Source: Pochonia chlamydosporia 170
Taxonomy: Eukaryota; Ascomycota; Sordariomycetes; Hypocreales; Clavicipitaceae
Assembly: GCF_001653235.2 (NCBI RefSeq)
Contig: NC_035794.1
Span: 3,906,001 to 3,970,000, forward strand
Length of the DNA stretch: 64,000 nt
Reading direction: 5' to 3'
Below are positions 34,165 through 46,165 of this stretch, piece after piece. The stretch's first letter is position 1; the number at the start of each line of letters is the position of its first letter. Made by a program: the position numbers and the translations under genes. Under the pieces are notes generated by a model. That model did no database searches and was not told where the DNA came from. It saw only the letters and a list, made by a program, of their open reading frames with translations.

Positions 34165-34958
34165 ATGTTGACCTCCAACGTGTTCACGCTGCTTCCACTT
34201 TTAGTAGCCGGAGTAAGAAGCCCAGTGATTACATGTTTGTTCATTCTTACAAATGACTAACCCTGATATCCTACAACATAGGTGACGGCCGCTCCCTCTC
34301 CCTCTCTAGACATCGGCTCGAACCTGCTTTCCGCTCCACTGCCCGGCTACGGCGTAGAAGATTTCCAATGGGAGTTGGAAGTATTCCCAGGCGTGGTCCA
34401 AAACTTCACCGGCACCATTGAGCAGGTAGCGAGACAGGCCACCCAGATCAACCCAGACTGGGAGGAACACATGGCGAATATCACTGCCTCCACTGACGTC
34501 GACGTCTCACACTTGGAACGAAGAAAAGACTTTTATCGGACTGATTGCAACCCGCGCTACAAATGGGACGAAGCACAGGAATTCGCAATCAATGAGGGCA
34601 CTAGATACCTTTGGAATCAGCAAGGCCGGCCTAGAAATGGCCCTGGGCCAGGTAACTGTGGTCGAGTCAGCTGCTCTTACCGGTCTGCAATTTGGTGGTG
34701 CAACGATGTAAGAAAGACTGCAACTCAAAACCATCTTGAAGTCAATAGGACTTGGAAAGATATGCATTCAAGTGCCTGAGGCTAACATTGGATGAATTGT
34801 AGAACCGAGAAGCATTCACTGTCGCCTTTTGGGGGTTCATAGCTGATGGTGCTGGCATCATTGTCAGGCAATGCGCCAAAGATGGCTGGGTAAAGGGACA
34901 GATTTTCCATGATGACAACTGGAATGTTATTGTCCGAGGAGACAAGGACAATTGTTAA
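34165..34958 (+). CDS. Secreted protein of unknown function, effector candidate
   Basis: Three exons (34165-34212, 34282-34707, 34803-34958) give about 209 residues. The first exon and the start of the second form a signal peptide (MLTSNVFTLLPLLVAGVTAAP). The mature part has an acidic N-terminal half, an ERRK site that could be cleaved, and a C-terminal domain with six cysteines, including GNCGRVSCSYRSAIWWCND and a final Cys. I recall similar cysteine patterns among small secreted proteins of plant- and insect-associated fungi but cannot name a family. The splice borders are all GT-AG and phase 0. Secretion is well supported; function is unknown. Confidence 0.75.
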
Positions 34959-35649
34959 ACCTTCTGGGCAGTCGCTGCCATTGTAAAACAAAATAGCTGT
35001 GTGCAATCATGCTATGTTGCTTTGGTCTCATGCAGATGCGGGGCTTGGCTTGTCGTCGACGTCACGCCATGTACTTTTATCATTGGATAGCTTATCAAAC
35101 GTAGTTTGTTACAGAATAAGATCAAGATGGTGGTTTAGATCTGGGGTCGAATATGTTCATATTTGCATTTGGGCAATTAGATGAGGCTGCAAGTCACATG
35201 GCTGCACCATTGCCCACTCTAGCTCGTTGATATCATTTCCCAATAAGAACAGAACATCTGAGTAATAGCCTGGACTCAGTAGTTCTATAAGGATGGATGA
35301 TCGAACGGTAACCTGCGTGAAGAAATGCCACCGCCTATTTGAGTTGTGAGCGTTGGTGAATCGTCTGTATGAGACGCTACCCTACATGACGAGACATCTC
35401 AACTTGAAACTATACCAGCGCAGGTCTTTACCGAATTATTGCATCTCATATTCTTAATCGAAAGGAATAAAGTAAAATATTTCGTCAGATGAATGAAACA
35501 CTTCAAAGTAGCGAGGGCTTTGCATAGTCTAGCTTAGCATTAGCCCCCAGACTGTCTGATCCGAGCATGTTATCCACCCCCGTGCACATCTCACACAACT
35601 CATCCCAACTTCAAGTATGACTAAAAGCAAACATAACATCCCTCAGTAT
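34959..35649. other. Convergent intergenic region
   Basis: About 690 AT-rich bp between the 3' ends of two secreted-protein genes. No gene is seen. Confidence 0.5.
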
Positions 35650-36174
35650 TTATCCCTTACATTGCCCAGCATGACATGGCGTCTCGCACCTCCCCCTAAA
35701 GTCCGGTCCAACGACCAGACACTTGTCGCAGCCACACACCAAGTCCAGCTTGTTCCCAAGCTTTTGACCCGGATCCTCACACAAGCAAATGTACAAGGCG
35801 ACGTTGACGCTAGTACTGGGTTTTCCATTGTTGCAGACGGCGTTTGGAGTGGCGCAGTAGGCGTCTGCGAGTTGCTTGGTTGTCCATGGTTTCTCTGTAA
35901 GTGGTGAGTATTTGCCAGATGTTTTCTATTGTATGCTCCAATTATTGCTAAAGCACTACCATCTCGTAGAGAAGATGTACGTATGGAGTGGAAAACGCTT
36001 ACTCATCCCCATGAGGACTGATGCGCAGTATGTATAGCCGCACTCGCAGATGGCTCCATCGGGGGTCGTCGGTGCTGGAGCAGTAGATGAGTTGGGCGGT
36101 GCGGTGGACGTATCTGTGATTTGAGGAGTTGCGTAAGCAAGAGCAGCAGAAGAAAGGATAGAAACAAGCTTCAT
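35650..36174 (-). CDS. Small secreted cysteine-rich protein
   Basis: Two exons (36174-36003, 35894-35650) give about 138 residues. The N-terminus (MKLVSILSSAALAYATPQ) is a signal peptide. A Thr/Ser/Pro/Ala-rich stretch follows and could be O-glycosylated. The remainder holds 13 cysteines, among them CECGYTYC, YICLCEDPG, VCGCDKC and the ending CETPCHAGQCKG. This density suggests a disulfide-stabilised extracellular protein; an odd Cys count would leave one free or pair it between molecules. I do not recognise the family; CFEM spacing does not fit clearly. The intron is about 108 bp with GTAAGC and TTACAG borders. It sits tail-to-tail with the other secreted protein gene. Confidence 0.75.
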
Positions 36175-36993
36175 GTTGTAGATGGACAGCTGAAGTTGAG
36201 TTCAGAGTTGCAAATTGTCGGTCGTGGTGGTTGTATAAGACGGAAGAGAACTGCGACAGTTCTAGGAGTGAGATCAAGTAAGATCATGATATATATAATC
36301 TTCAACAGTAGGAGCATGTAACAACCTGATTGCGTGTTTTTATCTTGCTGTCTTGCTTTGTGTAGGACATGGTGGTTCTGCACGACTTTTGGGCTTGTGT
36401 GTCTCTCTTGTTTGCAACTGGGCCGATTGGGTATACTGACAGATACTTGAATGATATACATTGAGACTTGTTAAAGTTAAGATTCCATTGATGGAGTGAG
36501 AGAATGCATTTATATGGCCTTGAGACCAGACTGAGGGTGTATACCGCATCATATTGAAGTACTGAAGCCACAGCTGACCACCAAAGGAAAGGGAGTGCCA
36601 ACGCCAGGCTTCAATATAGGTGTTCTACAGATATGAATATGCAGAGGGCCTAAATTAAGTGCTTTTACATAAATGATGACCTTACTTGCAATCTCTCAGA
36701 CTTTGTCTTTGTACGACTGATGGCCGTCGACTTACACAAGTCATATCGTGCGAACTTCCCCTTGACACCGTGTCCTCGTACTGTGACCCCGAACCATCGC
36801 CGTTCTAAAACTGCCCCGCCAAAACCGCAGCTTCAACCCTGCTACCCCTCCAAACAATATTTCAGCTGTGTTCACTCCCGGCCCAACTTTGCCGAGTGAA
36901 GTCAACTCAAATTCGACTCCAACAAACCATCCAAGCCGACCAATTCGACAGCCACTACGACAGACTCACACACTCTCACACCGACTACTCAAG
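36175..36993. other. Divergent intergenic region
   Basis: About 820 bp holding the promoters of the secreted cysteine-rich gene (leftward) and hydroxymethylbilane synthase (rightward). The part next to the latter is CA-rich, as in leaders of fungal housekeeping genes. No gene is seen. Confidence 0.5.
36290..36297 (-). promoter_or_regulatory. TATA element upstream of secreted cysteine-rich gene
   Basis: TATATATA lies about 115 bp upstream of the ATG at 36174 on the minus strand, good spacing for a core promoter of an inducible gene. Confidence 0.45.
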
Positions 36994-37977
36994 ATGGCAC
37001 CCTCAACCATCACCGTCGGCACGCGCAAGTCGCCCCTCGCCATGGCCCAAGCCGAACTCGTCGTCGCCTCCCTCCAAGCCATCTTCCCAGAGTCCTCGTT
37101 CCCCATCCACGGCATGACCACCACCGGCGACCGGGACCAGAATACAGCCCTCTACAACTTTGGCGGCAAGGGCCTCTGGACGACCCAGCTGGAAGAGAAG
37201 CTCGTTGCCAAGGAACTCGACATTGTCGTCCACTCCCTCAAGGACATGCCCACGACCCTACCGTCAGACTGCACCCTCGGCGCCGTCACGAAGCGAGAAG
37301 ACCCGCGGGACGTACTGGTAATGAAAAAGGCACTACGTGATACAAAGGGATACAAGACGCTAGCGGATTTACCGGACGGTAGTATCATTGGCACAAGCAG
37401 CATTCGCCGAATTGCTCAACTGGCAAGACGATATCCCGGACTTAAATTCAAGGATGTACGGGGGAATATTCAGACAAGACTCAAGAAGCTGGATGAGGAT
37501 CCTGAATTAAGTGCCATTGTGCTGGCTGCGGCTGGACTGCTGAGGATGGACCTCGGCGAGCATATTTCGCAGTATCTGGACGTGGATAACGGTGGGATAC
37601 TACACGCTGTGGGTCAAGGAGCACTGGGTGTGGAGTGCAGGGCGGGCGATCAGTCTGTACTGGAGGCGCTGAAGAAGATTGAAGATAAAGATACCCTGCT
37701 GGCGTGTTCGGCGGAAAGGAGTCTGATGAGGGAGCTTGAGGGCGGGTGTAGCGTGCCCATCGGTGCTGAGACAAAGTGGGTGGATGGCAAGCTGAGGCTC
37801 AGAGCGACCGTTGTCTCTGTGACAGGCAAGGAGGGCGTTGATGCGGAGGTTCTGGAGAGTATTACGACGGAGGAGGAGGCGACTGAGCTGGGGAAGAGAG
37901 TGGCAAGGGACTTGGTGAGTAGGGGGGCGGATAAGATTCTGGACGCTATTAACAAGACTCGTCCAGAGGGGAAGTAG
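36994..37977 (+). CDS. Hydroxymethylbilane synthase (porphobilinogen deaminase)
   Basis: A single exon encodes 327 residues, the normal family length. It begins TITVGTRKSPLAMAQAELV and has HSLKDMPT, GTSSIRR, the RGNIQTRL block and the cofactor site EGGCSVPIG, with Cys252 expected to carry the dipyrromethane cofactor. The enzyme joins four porphobilinogen molecules into hydroxymethylbilane in the cytosol, the third step of heme synthesis (yeast HEM3). The start ATG at 36994 is preceded by an in-frame open stretch without a targeting signal. The gene converges on the H protein gene. Heme is also needed by the flavohemoprotein 30 kb away, but no direct link is implied. Confidence 0.95.
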   Translation: MAPSTITVGTRKSPLAMAQAELVVASLQAIFPESSFPIHGMTTTGDRDQNTALYNFGGKGLWTTQLEEKLVAKELDIVVHSLKDMPTTLPSDCTLGAVTKREDPRDVLVMKKALRDTKGYKTLADLPDGSIIGTSSIRRIAQLARRYPGLKFKDVRGNIQTRLKKLDEDPELSAIVLAAAGLLRMDLGEHISQYLDVDNGGILHAVGQGALGVECRAGDQSVLEALKKIEDKDTLLACSAERSLMRELEGGCSVPIGAETKWVDGKLRLRATVVSVTGKEGVDAEVLESITTEEEATELGKRVARDLVSRGADKILDAINKTRPEGK

Positions 37978-38350
37978 TGGTTTGGGTTGAGCCAGGGTAG
38001 GATTTGATGGTGAAACGTAAATACAAAACAATTTGTTTGCTCTGAGAAGCTTGGCTTGGTGGTGATGGCGCAATGACGGAGGTTTTGGGCTGGCAATTGC
38101 AGCTATTTGCTTGCTAGTGTGCATACAACACCGAGTGAATCATATGATACACAGCTCCATGCTGCAAACAAGTTTGTTAAAAATATCTCTTTTCCCTGTG
38201 CCAGGTTGAACTGCGTCCAAATGTTAAAAGAACAAAGTAAGCAACAAATGAGATTCCCATAGAATCAATTGACTTCCCAACGCATTGACAAAATCAACCA
38301 CCCCGTCTATATATCTTTCCACCCTCATGTGCCCGACTGACATGTGCCCT
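37978..38350. other. Convergent intergenic region
   Basis: About 370 bp of AT-richer sequence containing both 3' untranslated regions; nothing else is seen. Confidence 0.5.
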
Positions 38351-38938
38351 TTACTCAGAGGTAAAGGACTTGTACGCCTCAGCATCCATCAGCTCGTCAA
38401 ACTCCTTGGCACCCTGCTCGTCGACCTCGACCTTGACGATCCAACCGCCGCCGTTGCTATCATCCTCAGGGACCTGGTTGATGGTGGAAGGCTTCTCCTC
38501 CAGCAGGGCATTACCCTGAACGACCTTGCACCTGATGGGGGCGTTGATGTCGCTGGCCGACTTGACGGACTCGACGGCACCAATGGCGTCGCCGGCGTCG
38601 ACAAAGTCGCCCGACGTCTCGGGGAGTTCGACGTAGACGACGTCACCAAGCTGCTCCGAGGCGTATTGGGAAATGCCAATGGTGGCGGACTTGCGGTCGG
38701 CGGACAGGTCGACCCATTCGTGGTCCTTGGTGTACTTTTTGACGAGGGCTGCAAGAACACAAACAAAGTCAGTTGATAATCGGAACGGTTAATTGAACAG
38801 CTGGTACTGTATCTGGGCGTGAGCTAGGTCGGACATACACATGCGAGAAGTCATAAAGGTGCGGCCAGCAGCGCGGGGAGCCAAGCGCATAACCGCGGGT
38901 CGGGCGACAGCGCGCAAGGAGCAAGCAATTGAAGCCAT
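38351..38938 (-). CDS. GCV3: Glycine cleavage system H protein, mitochondrial
   Basis: Two exons (38938-38839, 38748-38351) give about 165 residues. The leader MASIACSLRAVARPAVMRL followed by APRAAGRTF is a typical mitochondrial presequence. The mature part opens KKYTKDHEWV, contains GISQYASEQLGDVVYVELP and the lipoylation site ESVKSASD with Lys96, and ends with GWIVKVEV and the C-terminal helix. The H protein shuttles the aminomethyl group between P, T and L proteins, feeding one-carbon units to tetrahydrofolate. Longer open frames on both strands overlap this gene, but only the spliced frame gives the family sequence. Confidence 0.93.
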
Positions 38939-41375
38939 TGTGTGGAAAGGCGAGGATGAGGATGTGAATGAGATACAAGCAGGAAACGAGGCGAGATCAA
39001 ATGCGTAGGGAAGAGTCAGGGTGTTGACGAGAGAAGCTGGATTAAGTTTTTTTGGTCGGAGAAAGAGACGAGAAGCGTTGAAGGACCTAGCCGACCTCCG
39101 GCGTTAGCTTTCACGGGCGGCTGTTGGGCGCTGGGACCTTTCGTTCGGAGGGAGTTAAAGCAGGTGCCCGCCACGATTTCCTTAGTCATCAATTGCCGAA
39201 GCCGCCTGGTCCAAGCTTGCTGTCTGAGGGAATGGGGACCCGATGCAAGCCTTGGAGTATCTGTGTGGGGAAGAGACCCAATCATAGCATTGGAAACATA
39301 ATAGCTTGCTTGGTTCTTATCCTCTTGAGGATGGAGGTTACGAGATGCGAGGGCTTTGCAGTGGAACAGTACGTAAAGAGAACTGAATTGAAGGCAGACT
39401 TTTTCAATGGCACGGAGAGATGAGTCGGATGCAAGGAAGGACGAAGATTAGGGTGATGAGAGCGAATCACATGAACTGCGTCTGGTGTCAGCCGTGTCCT
39501 GGCTGCATTTTGATGATGATGTCGATACAGGCGACACCGGACCGCGCTTCACCAGCCTCAAGTCTAAAACTCCGATCAAATGGCATGATGTGCTGTTGTG
39601 GCTGTGGCGTGATAGCCGCGAGGGTCCATGTCTGCCAGTGTCCGAACCGTTCGCTGCAAGATGGGATGGATGCAGGCATGGTCGGAGAAAAGATTCGCCT
39701 GAGCCAATTCGTTTCCAGGTGGCAGATGGCAGTGGCAGTTGGCCCTGAATTTGATTCGGCGTGGTGATGGTTGATGATTGGTGTTTTGTTTTACTTTGCT
39801 GCCAGGCCGTTGCAGCCAACATGCAGCAAACAAACATTGAACCAGACACAATTGGTGCCTAACCCGATGAAGATTCCGAAACAGCCTCGCACCAGACCCG
39901 ATAGACCATAGCTGCGCGGGCAGTACTCCGATGCCAACGTAAAATAACGTGGCACAGTCCCTGCAGATGTGATTGATGATTGATGACTGATGATGCTGCC
40001 TTGTCTGACAACAGTCTGGTTGCATTCGTGTTGACCCTCTTGGAGTGCACGAGCGCGAACGGGCGCGTCAAGCCAGGTCCCAATCTCACGTCAAGGTCAC
40101 GTCACAAGCGTCAATCGGTCTGCTCCATGTCCATGCCAAGTCATTGGCGGGTGCACAGCAGCCAGGAGCACAAGCACAGTGGCTAGAGTTGGTGGCATAT
40201 GTACAGAGTACGCATGGGGGAGCTTGACTGCATCGATGACATTTGAAATTCAGAACGGAGAAGGTCGAGTCTGCTGCTGGCCCCGAAATTGACTTTCACA
40301 ATTGTTTCGATGCTTTCAAGATCAGATTGGATCATTGACCCACAGCTGACAGCATGATACGGCCATGCCTTCCGGCCATTTGGAAATTCCGTCCCGCTGG
40401 CGCCTGTTGACAGCTCTCAAGCAATGCGACTCACTAATTGGACCATCTGATAGGCATCCCATCCTCTGAAGCATGAGGGGTCAGGGCACCAGCGTCCACT
40501 AACGCCTCTGTGCCTGGACAATGACCCCTGGGTTCCAGTTGGGCGTCAGATCAATTGATCGAATCAAAGGCCAACAAGACCAGACGGGCCACTGCAACAT
40601 GGCTGGCACCAGTTGACCATTCAATGAATGCTGTGCTCACCTGTGTGTCCCAAAGTACCAGCAAAGTACCGTTGACCTCACCAGACCAGACCTTTGGCTT
40701 GTGAGGTCAGAGCCTCCATCCGCCCTGTGCTCCCAGTGCCTCCAGTCCAGTCTCGTCTACCAGACCGTGTCAACTGGTAGCTTCAGAGTCAAAATTCAAC
40801 CCCAATCATCTCCCCATCATCTGAAACCCTCCCTCACATTGATGGTTGTTGTCAGTCCCGGCCACATCTCGAGCTACCGCCATTCATCCCGAAATCGACC
40901 CCCATCATCCGTTTTATTTACGGTATTTGGCCTTGCCCTCGTCAATCACAACCCATCTCGTCCAACATTGAAGCTTGACGAATCACTCGACACTACCACT
41001 ACCGGACACCTCAACCCACCAGACGTGGTGGTGTGCCCGCCTCTCCGCAAAAGCTGACGGACAATCCAGTCTGGCACACGCCATCGACTACTAGCACCAT
41101 TGCCCAACTATTGACCAGACTGCATGTGTCCCGCCAGCTGAAGTCAGACGTCGAGAGTTCCGTCTCTCCCTTCTTATCTTCCATCCGACAGCTTGCCCTT
41201 CATTCTACTCCGTACGCTGGATTGAATTACAACCTCTCCGACTCCTCTGGCCTCGGCCGCGCCATTCATTCTCTTCTCTCCAACACATCACGCCCGCATC
41301 TCTTTCAAGCTGGATCCTTCAACAGATCCCCTTGCGGCCGCCGCACCTCTCGAGCACGCGGCCGCAGTCGACAAC
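38939..41375. other. Long gene-free region upstream of the septation GTPase
   Basis: About 2.4 kb. It contains CCAGACCAGACC (40681-40692), several related words, and one TACTCCGTA (41206-41214). The last few hundred bases are C/T-rich, suggesting a long leader for the GTPase. A frame at 41033-41668 overlaps the GTPase in another phase and is not a gene. No other coding region can be supported. Confidence 0.5.
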
Positions 41376-42424
41376 ATGGACATGGACCACCAACACCAAC
41401 ACCAACCTCAACCTCAACCTCAACCGCCCGCTCCCCAATTCGACGGCCACGACGACACCTTTGGCGGCATCGAAGGCTCCCCGCACGTTGCGTCCAACAA
41501 TGGCTTCCATCACCAGCACAGCCAGTCGTTAGACCAAGCTATGCCCGCCAGCCCACGACAAGACGACGACCCCGCCCATCGATATACTCCTCCAGTCTCA
41601 GCACCTTCACACTCACGGCCCGCCAGCGGTCTGTCCAACCCGACACATCAGGCTCACGGCGACTATAGGCAAGGGTCTAACGAGCCCCAAAACGGACGGA
41701 ACCATGTCGTCATCAAGGTTGGAATGGTTGGCGATGCCCAGATTGGCAAGACCTCCCTGATGGTCAAGTACGTAGAGGGCAGCTGGGACGAAGACTATAT
41801 TCAGACTCTAGGCGTCAACTTTATGGAAAAGACCATCTCCATCAGAAATACCGAAATCACCTTTTCCATCTGGGACTTGGGTGGCCAACGGGAGTTTGTC
41901 AACATGCTGCCATTGGTATGCAACGACGCAGTGGCCATCCTGTTCATGTTTGACCTGACAAGGAAGAGCACGCTCAACAGCATCAAGGAGTGGTACAGAC
42001 AAGGACGAGGGTTTAACAAGACTGCCATTCCAATCTTGGTGGGCACCAAGTATGACCACTTTGTCAACTTTCCCATTCAAGACCAGGAGGAGATTTCCAA
42101 TCAGGTAAGCTACACGCATGCGACACTGCATCAACAGCGCACTATCTAACATCAACCTTTCTTCGACTAGGCGAGGAGATTTGCCAAAGCAATGAGAGCG
42201 TCTTTGATCTTTTCGAGTACTAGCCACAGCATCAACGTACAAAAGGTATGACGTAATCTGATCTTCCATTTCTATTCTTGGTATACTCCGTGTCTTCGCA
42301 GAGTATTATCTAACGTTGCCAAAAGATTTTCAAGATTGTTCTATCAAAAGCCTTCGATCTGAAATGTACCATCCCCGAGATCGAAAACGTCGGCGAACCC
42401 CTCCTCCTCTACCAGTCGGTCTGA
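41376..42424 (+). CDS. Septation initiation GTPase (Tem1/Spg1 family)
   Basis: Three exons (41376-42104, 42171-42245, 42326-42424) give about 300 residues. The first ~105 residues are a low-complexity His/Gln/Pro-rich extension absent from yeast Tem1. The GTPase domain has the P-loop GDAQIGKTS (about 119-127), switch [11 protein letters not shown], the base-recognition motif TKYD, and the C-terminal [19 protein letters not shown] typical of Spg1/Tem1. It lacks a prenylation Cys. The family switches on the septation initiation or mitotic exit network at spindle pole bodies. The third exon is set by a CTAAC branch site followed by an AAAAG acceptor. A (CAACCT)n/(CACCAA)n microsatellite codes the HQ/PQ run. 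Confidence 0.93.
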
Positions 42425-44312
42425 TTTTGGCAGCTGTCGAATTATTGTTTATTTGGATACTGGTCTCTGCCATCAACCGATTCTGGCACGAGCCACCAGC
42501 AGCACACCCCCATCAATGCTGGGAAACACTGGCGAATACATGTTTCGACGTCCCCGCGGCGACACAGAAATGGCATGAGTCGAATCTACTCGCCGAACTT
42601 TGCTTCAGACCCCAAGTTTCTATACTGAGGTTCTGGAAGGAGCTGTATTGCTGCTGGATGAGGGGGGGAACAGCGATGGAGTTTTATCAATGCATTGTAA
42701 TCATACTAACTATTTTTTTTCTTTGTCTTTTTTTTTTCTTGCTGGCCGCACGACTCCCTGACTGGCTGTTAGATCCCGAAATGATGACCTGGCGGATGCG
42801 GGAATCACTGTGGGACTGTGGACTAAAATTGGGATTTACACGGGGACAACAGCCGCTGTGCGAATACGTGACTGAGCCTTGCGACATGTGCTGTTTGGAT
42901 TTGGGCTGGCCCACGAGGTCAATAGCACTGCGGTGTATGCGGTAGATGGGAAAAAACAGGGGATAGGTATACATTATACATTGACAATTAGACTCATGCA
43001 GTACATGATGGGCTAAGTTGTGACTACTAACCCGTGCTTAAAGAGGGGTGAAGAATGGGCCTTCAAAGAGGTCAAGCGGCTGACCTTTGAGGTTGCATGG
43101 TATGCCTGATTCATGAGAAGTTTGTTCCTGATTGTTCTCGTCATACTGTATAGAACGACTGGATGGAGTGTGGTGTTTGTTACACGCCGAGTTGGTGTAA
43201 GTTTCCTTGCGTGTGTGACAAACCAGTCCGGCAGCAAACACTCGGCATGGCAGAAAGCGAGAATGAGCGACGAGCAGGCAGGATGCGGAAATATTGTTGC
43301 AGTCTGATATTGTGCAAGTTGATGAAGCAGATGATTGCCAAAGACTCGGCTTGTTAATCCAATCCAGTTACCCTTCCCAAACAGGTTTGCCTAGATATCC
43401 ACAAGAGGGAAGCATGGAAGCATTGATTCTCAGTGAGGTACGCACATCTCATACAGACAACTCCTCGAATACACGATCTTTCTCTACACCACTTGCCCTT
43501 TGGTGAGACATCCCATACAGTGGGAGAACTGTAGTTGGGGCTGCTTCTATATCCTGGAGAAAGGAGGGAGTAGCGAGATTGTTCCAGAAGCAGACCTCTG
43601 AGCCAAGTGATGCGATCTCCCGCGAGGTGCAAATCGGGCATCCACATTGATGCTATTGAACTACATAGAGGGAAGGAGACGGAGTCCTGGAGAAGGATAT
43701 GGAAGATCTTGCAGCTATGTGTAATATAGTATTAGAATCTGAGCATGGTTGGAGCTGCGATTATTTATCATGACCTTGGACGTGGTTGATTGATAGATGG
43801 TACACCTATTAGGGCCCCTTGAAGGGGATTGTGTCACTAGAAAACCCGTGCTTATGGCAGTCGTGAGATACGTGTGGCATTTCGTGAAAGTAAGACGACT
43901 TGGCTTGTCTATATCCCATGATACAATATATGGCATCCGAGTCCATTGTTACTGCCTGGCGCAGTGTCTAAAGCTAGCAAGTTTTCGATACGGTGTTGTT
44001 TATGAGGCTGTTTCTACTTATGAAGCGTCCACTGAAGACCCTGCTGTCTGGGTTGATTCGACTGCTTGCCACGCTGTACAAATATAGTAATGTAACAGTG
44101 CGGTCTTCATAAGGAGGCGGCCTTCAACCATGCTTATGGTGTAGTAGCCATGAAGGGTGTCATTAGAAGCTGTGTAGTCAGACGTTGTTCAGATGGACAC
44201 CGCATAATGATAAGACTTCCTTTCGTGTCATTCTTTTATCTATCCCTTAACGAGCTAAATCTCACTTTTTGATGCCCATCGCTCATGATATCCCCCAATT
44301 CCGCCACTCAAA
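42425..44312. other. Intergenic region, no gene recognised
   Basis: About 1.9 kb. A frame that starts inside the GTPase gene and runs to 42945 is out of phase with it and contains T-tract-coded hydrophobic residues, so it is treated as chance. The remaining frames are short. Confidence 0.5.
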
Positions 44313-45273
44313 CTACGCAAAAACAACAGTCTTGGACCCATTCAAAAACACCCTCCGATCAGCATACCATCTCACCGCCGCAGCAAGCACTTGACTCTCA
44401 ACATTCGACCCTTCCTCCACCAGCTCCTTGGGGTCCATGCTGTGATCAACTCGCGCGACGCGCTGCTCAATAATAGGACCCTCATCCAAGTCAGCAGTGA
44501 CGAAATGCGCCGTAGCGCCGATAATCTTGACACCGCGCTCGTACGCCTGGTGGTAGGGCTTGGCGCCCTTGAACGACGGCAGGAAGCTGTGGTGGATGTT
44601 GATGATGCGGCCGGACATGGCTTCGCAGAGCGTCGGGGAGAGAACCTGCATGTAGCGCGCGAGGACGACGAGCTCAATGTTGTGCTGCTTGACGAGGGAG
44701 AGGATCTGGGATTCCTGCTGGGCCTTGGTGTCCTTTGTGACGGGGAGGTGGTGGAACTCGATGCCGTATGACTTGGCGAGGGGTTCGTAGTCGGGGTGGT
44801 TGGAGACAATGACGGGGACCTAGGAAGTTAGTATGAGAAGGAGATGAAGGTTTCGTGATGAGTGAGCTGTGGGTGAAAGCGGAGGATGGTGGTGAGTCAA
44901 TCGAGTCATAAGTACTGACCTCCATCTTCAACTGCCCCGTCTTCATTCTAAACAACAAGTCATTTAGGCAGTGCCCAATCTTGGACACCATGATGAGGAC
45001 CTTCATCTTTTGGGCGACAGGCCGAATATCATAAGTCATTTCATACTCGGCGGCCAGCTTCTCAAACGGCTGGCTCAGGTGCTCGGTAGTGGCGGAATCG
45101 GCCTTGGGCCCGAAATGCACGCGCATAAAGAAGCGCCGGGACACGGGGTCACTGAACTGCTGGAGATCGAGCACATTGTGGCCGTGGGAGGCGAAGACGG
45201 CGGTCACGGCGTGGATGATGCCGGGCTTGTCGGGGCATGAGAGGGTGAGGATGTAGTCGTTGTCGTTGGGCAT
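44313..45273 (-). CDS. Formyltetrahydrofolate deformylase (PurU type)
   Basis: Two exons (45273-44920, 44819-44313) give about 286 residues. The N-terminal ACT domain starts YILTLSCPDKPGIIHAVTAV. The hydrolase/formyltransferase domain has MKVLIMVSKIGHCLNDLL, ELVVLARYMQVLS, INIHHSFLPSFKGAKPYHQA and GATAHFVTADLDEGPII, including the catalytic Asn-His-Asp set. The enzyme releases formate from 10-formyl-THF and so returns free THF. A 100-bp intron with a GTCAGT donor and CCTAG acceptor is spliced so that KMEV continues into PVIVSNHPDYEP. The product is likely cytosolic or mitochondrial; no clear presequence is seen. It relates functionally to the glycine cleavage H protein nearby. Confidence 0.94.
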
Positions 45274-46165
45274 GGCGGCGGGTGATGGTGATAGGTGGAG
45301 GGACAGAGATATGAGGGGGAATTGGCAATGATCAATTGGGGAAATGGAGTTGTTGTAGGTGAGAATAGGATGAATTGAAGCAGTTTTGGATAAAATGTGA
45401 TGATGACTCGACGTCAACTTTTTGGTGGAGCTGGTCAACAGCTTGCCAACATGCCGAATGCCGACTGCATTGACTGATGACTGGGCACTCCGAAAGGCAC
45501 CGAGTTTATTGAAGGCCAGATTCTTCCATTTCCACTAGATAGTTTCCACCCGGTCCGGTCTGGTTCTACCCCCGGGTCGGTTTGGGTAGATGGATCATGG
45601 CTGGCTGATGGCTGAAGTGTATCTGCCAAGTCGAACGTGGACATGGAACAATTGATGCCCCACTTGCGGGCTTTGAACCCTCAAAACCTCAAGACAACTT
45701 GCTTCGAGTCTACATTCGACTTTCCATCAATCGCCTCCGGATAAATGCAACTGGCGCAACGTGTCATCAATTGCCATCCATCAACGATCGATGTGACCGT
45801 GGAGAGGTACGCCTGATTTCTTACAGAGACAAGCCTCGATTAAGTTTGATTTAGTCGTTGGTCCCTAGCTTCGCCAATCTGTCAAAATGCATCAATGTGG
45901 ATCGACAACTTTCCTGGAAGGGAAGGTTGAACATCAACTGCCGCCGCATTGTGTAAGAGAATCCACTGTGCGTACAAGCCTGGTGCATTTAGCATTATTT
46001 ATATTACAGTATGATCTCATAACATTGCAGTCTGGTATCTCATAACCTATAACATGTGGTATCATCATCATGAGCTGTCAACCAACCCCATCAACCAACA
46101 TCAACCGACGCATCAACCGACGCATCAACCGGAAACAACATGCTTCTCCCTACCCCTAAACCACT
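45274..46165. other. Intergenic region
   Basis: About 890 bp. Contains the deformylase promoter and a short tandem repeat of CATCAACCGACG (46098-46130). No gene is seen. Confidence 0.5.

Noticed and set aside
41033..41668. 211-codon Ser/Thr/Arg/Pro-rich frame
   Set aside because: It overlaps the GTPase coding exon in another phase; composition is that of a shifted CA-rich repeat.
42316..42945. 209-codon frame with Phe/Leu-rich segment
   Set aside because: It overlaps the last GTPase exon out of phase, and the hydrophobic run comes from T-tracts in the 3' region.
46081..46130. Short repeats that could suggest a CRISPR-like array
   Set aside because: The units are contiguous 12-mers without spacers, a simple tandem repeat in a eukaryotic genome.
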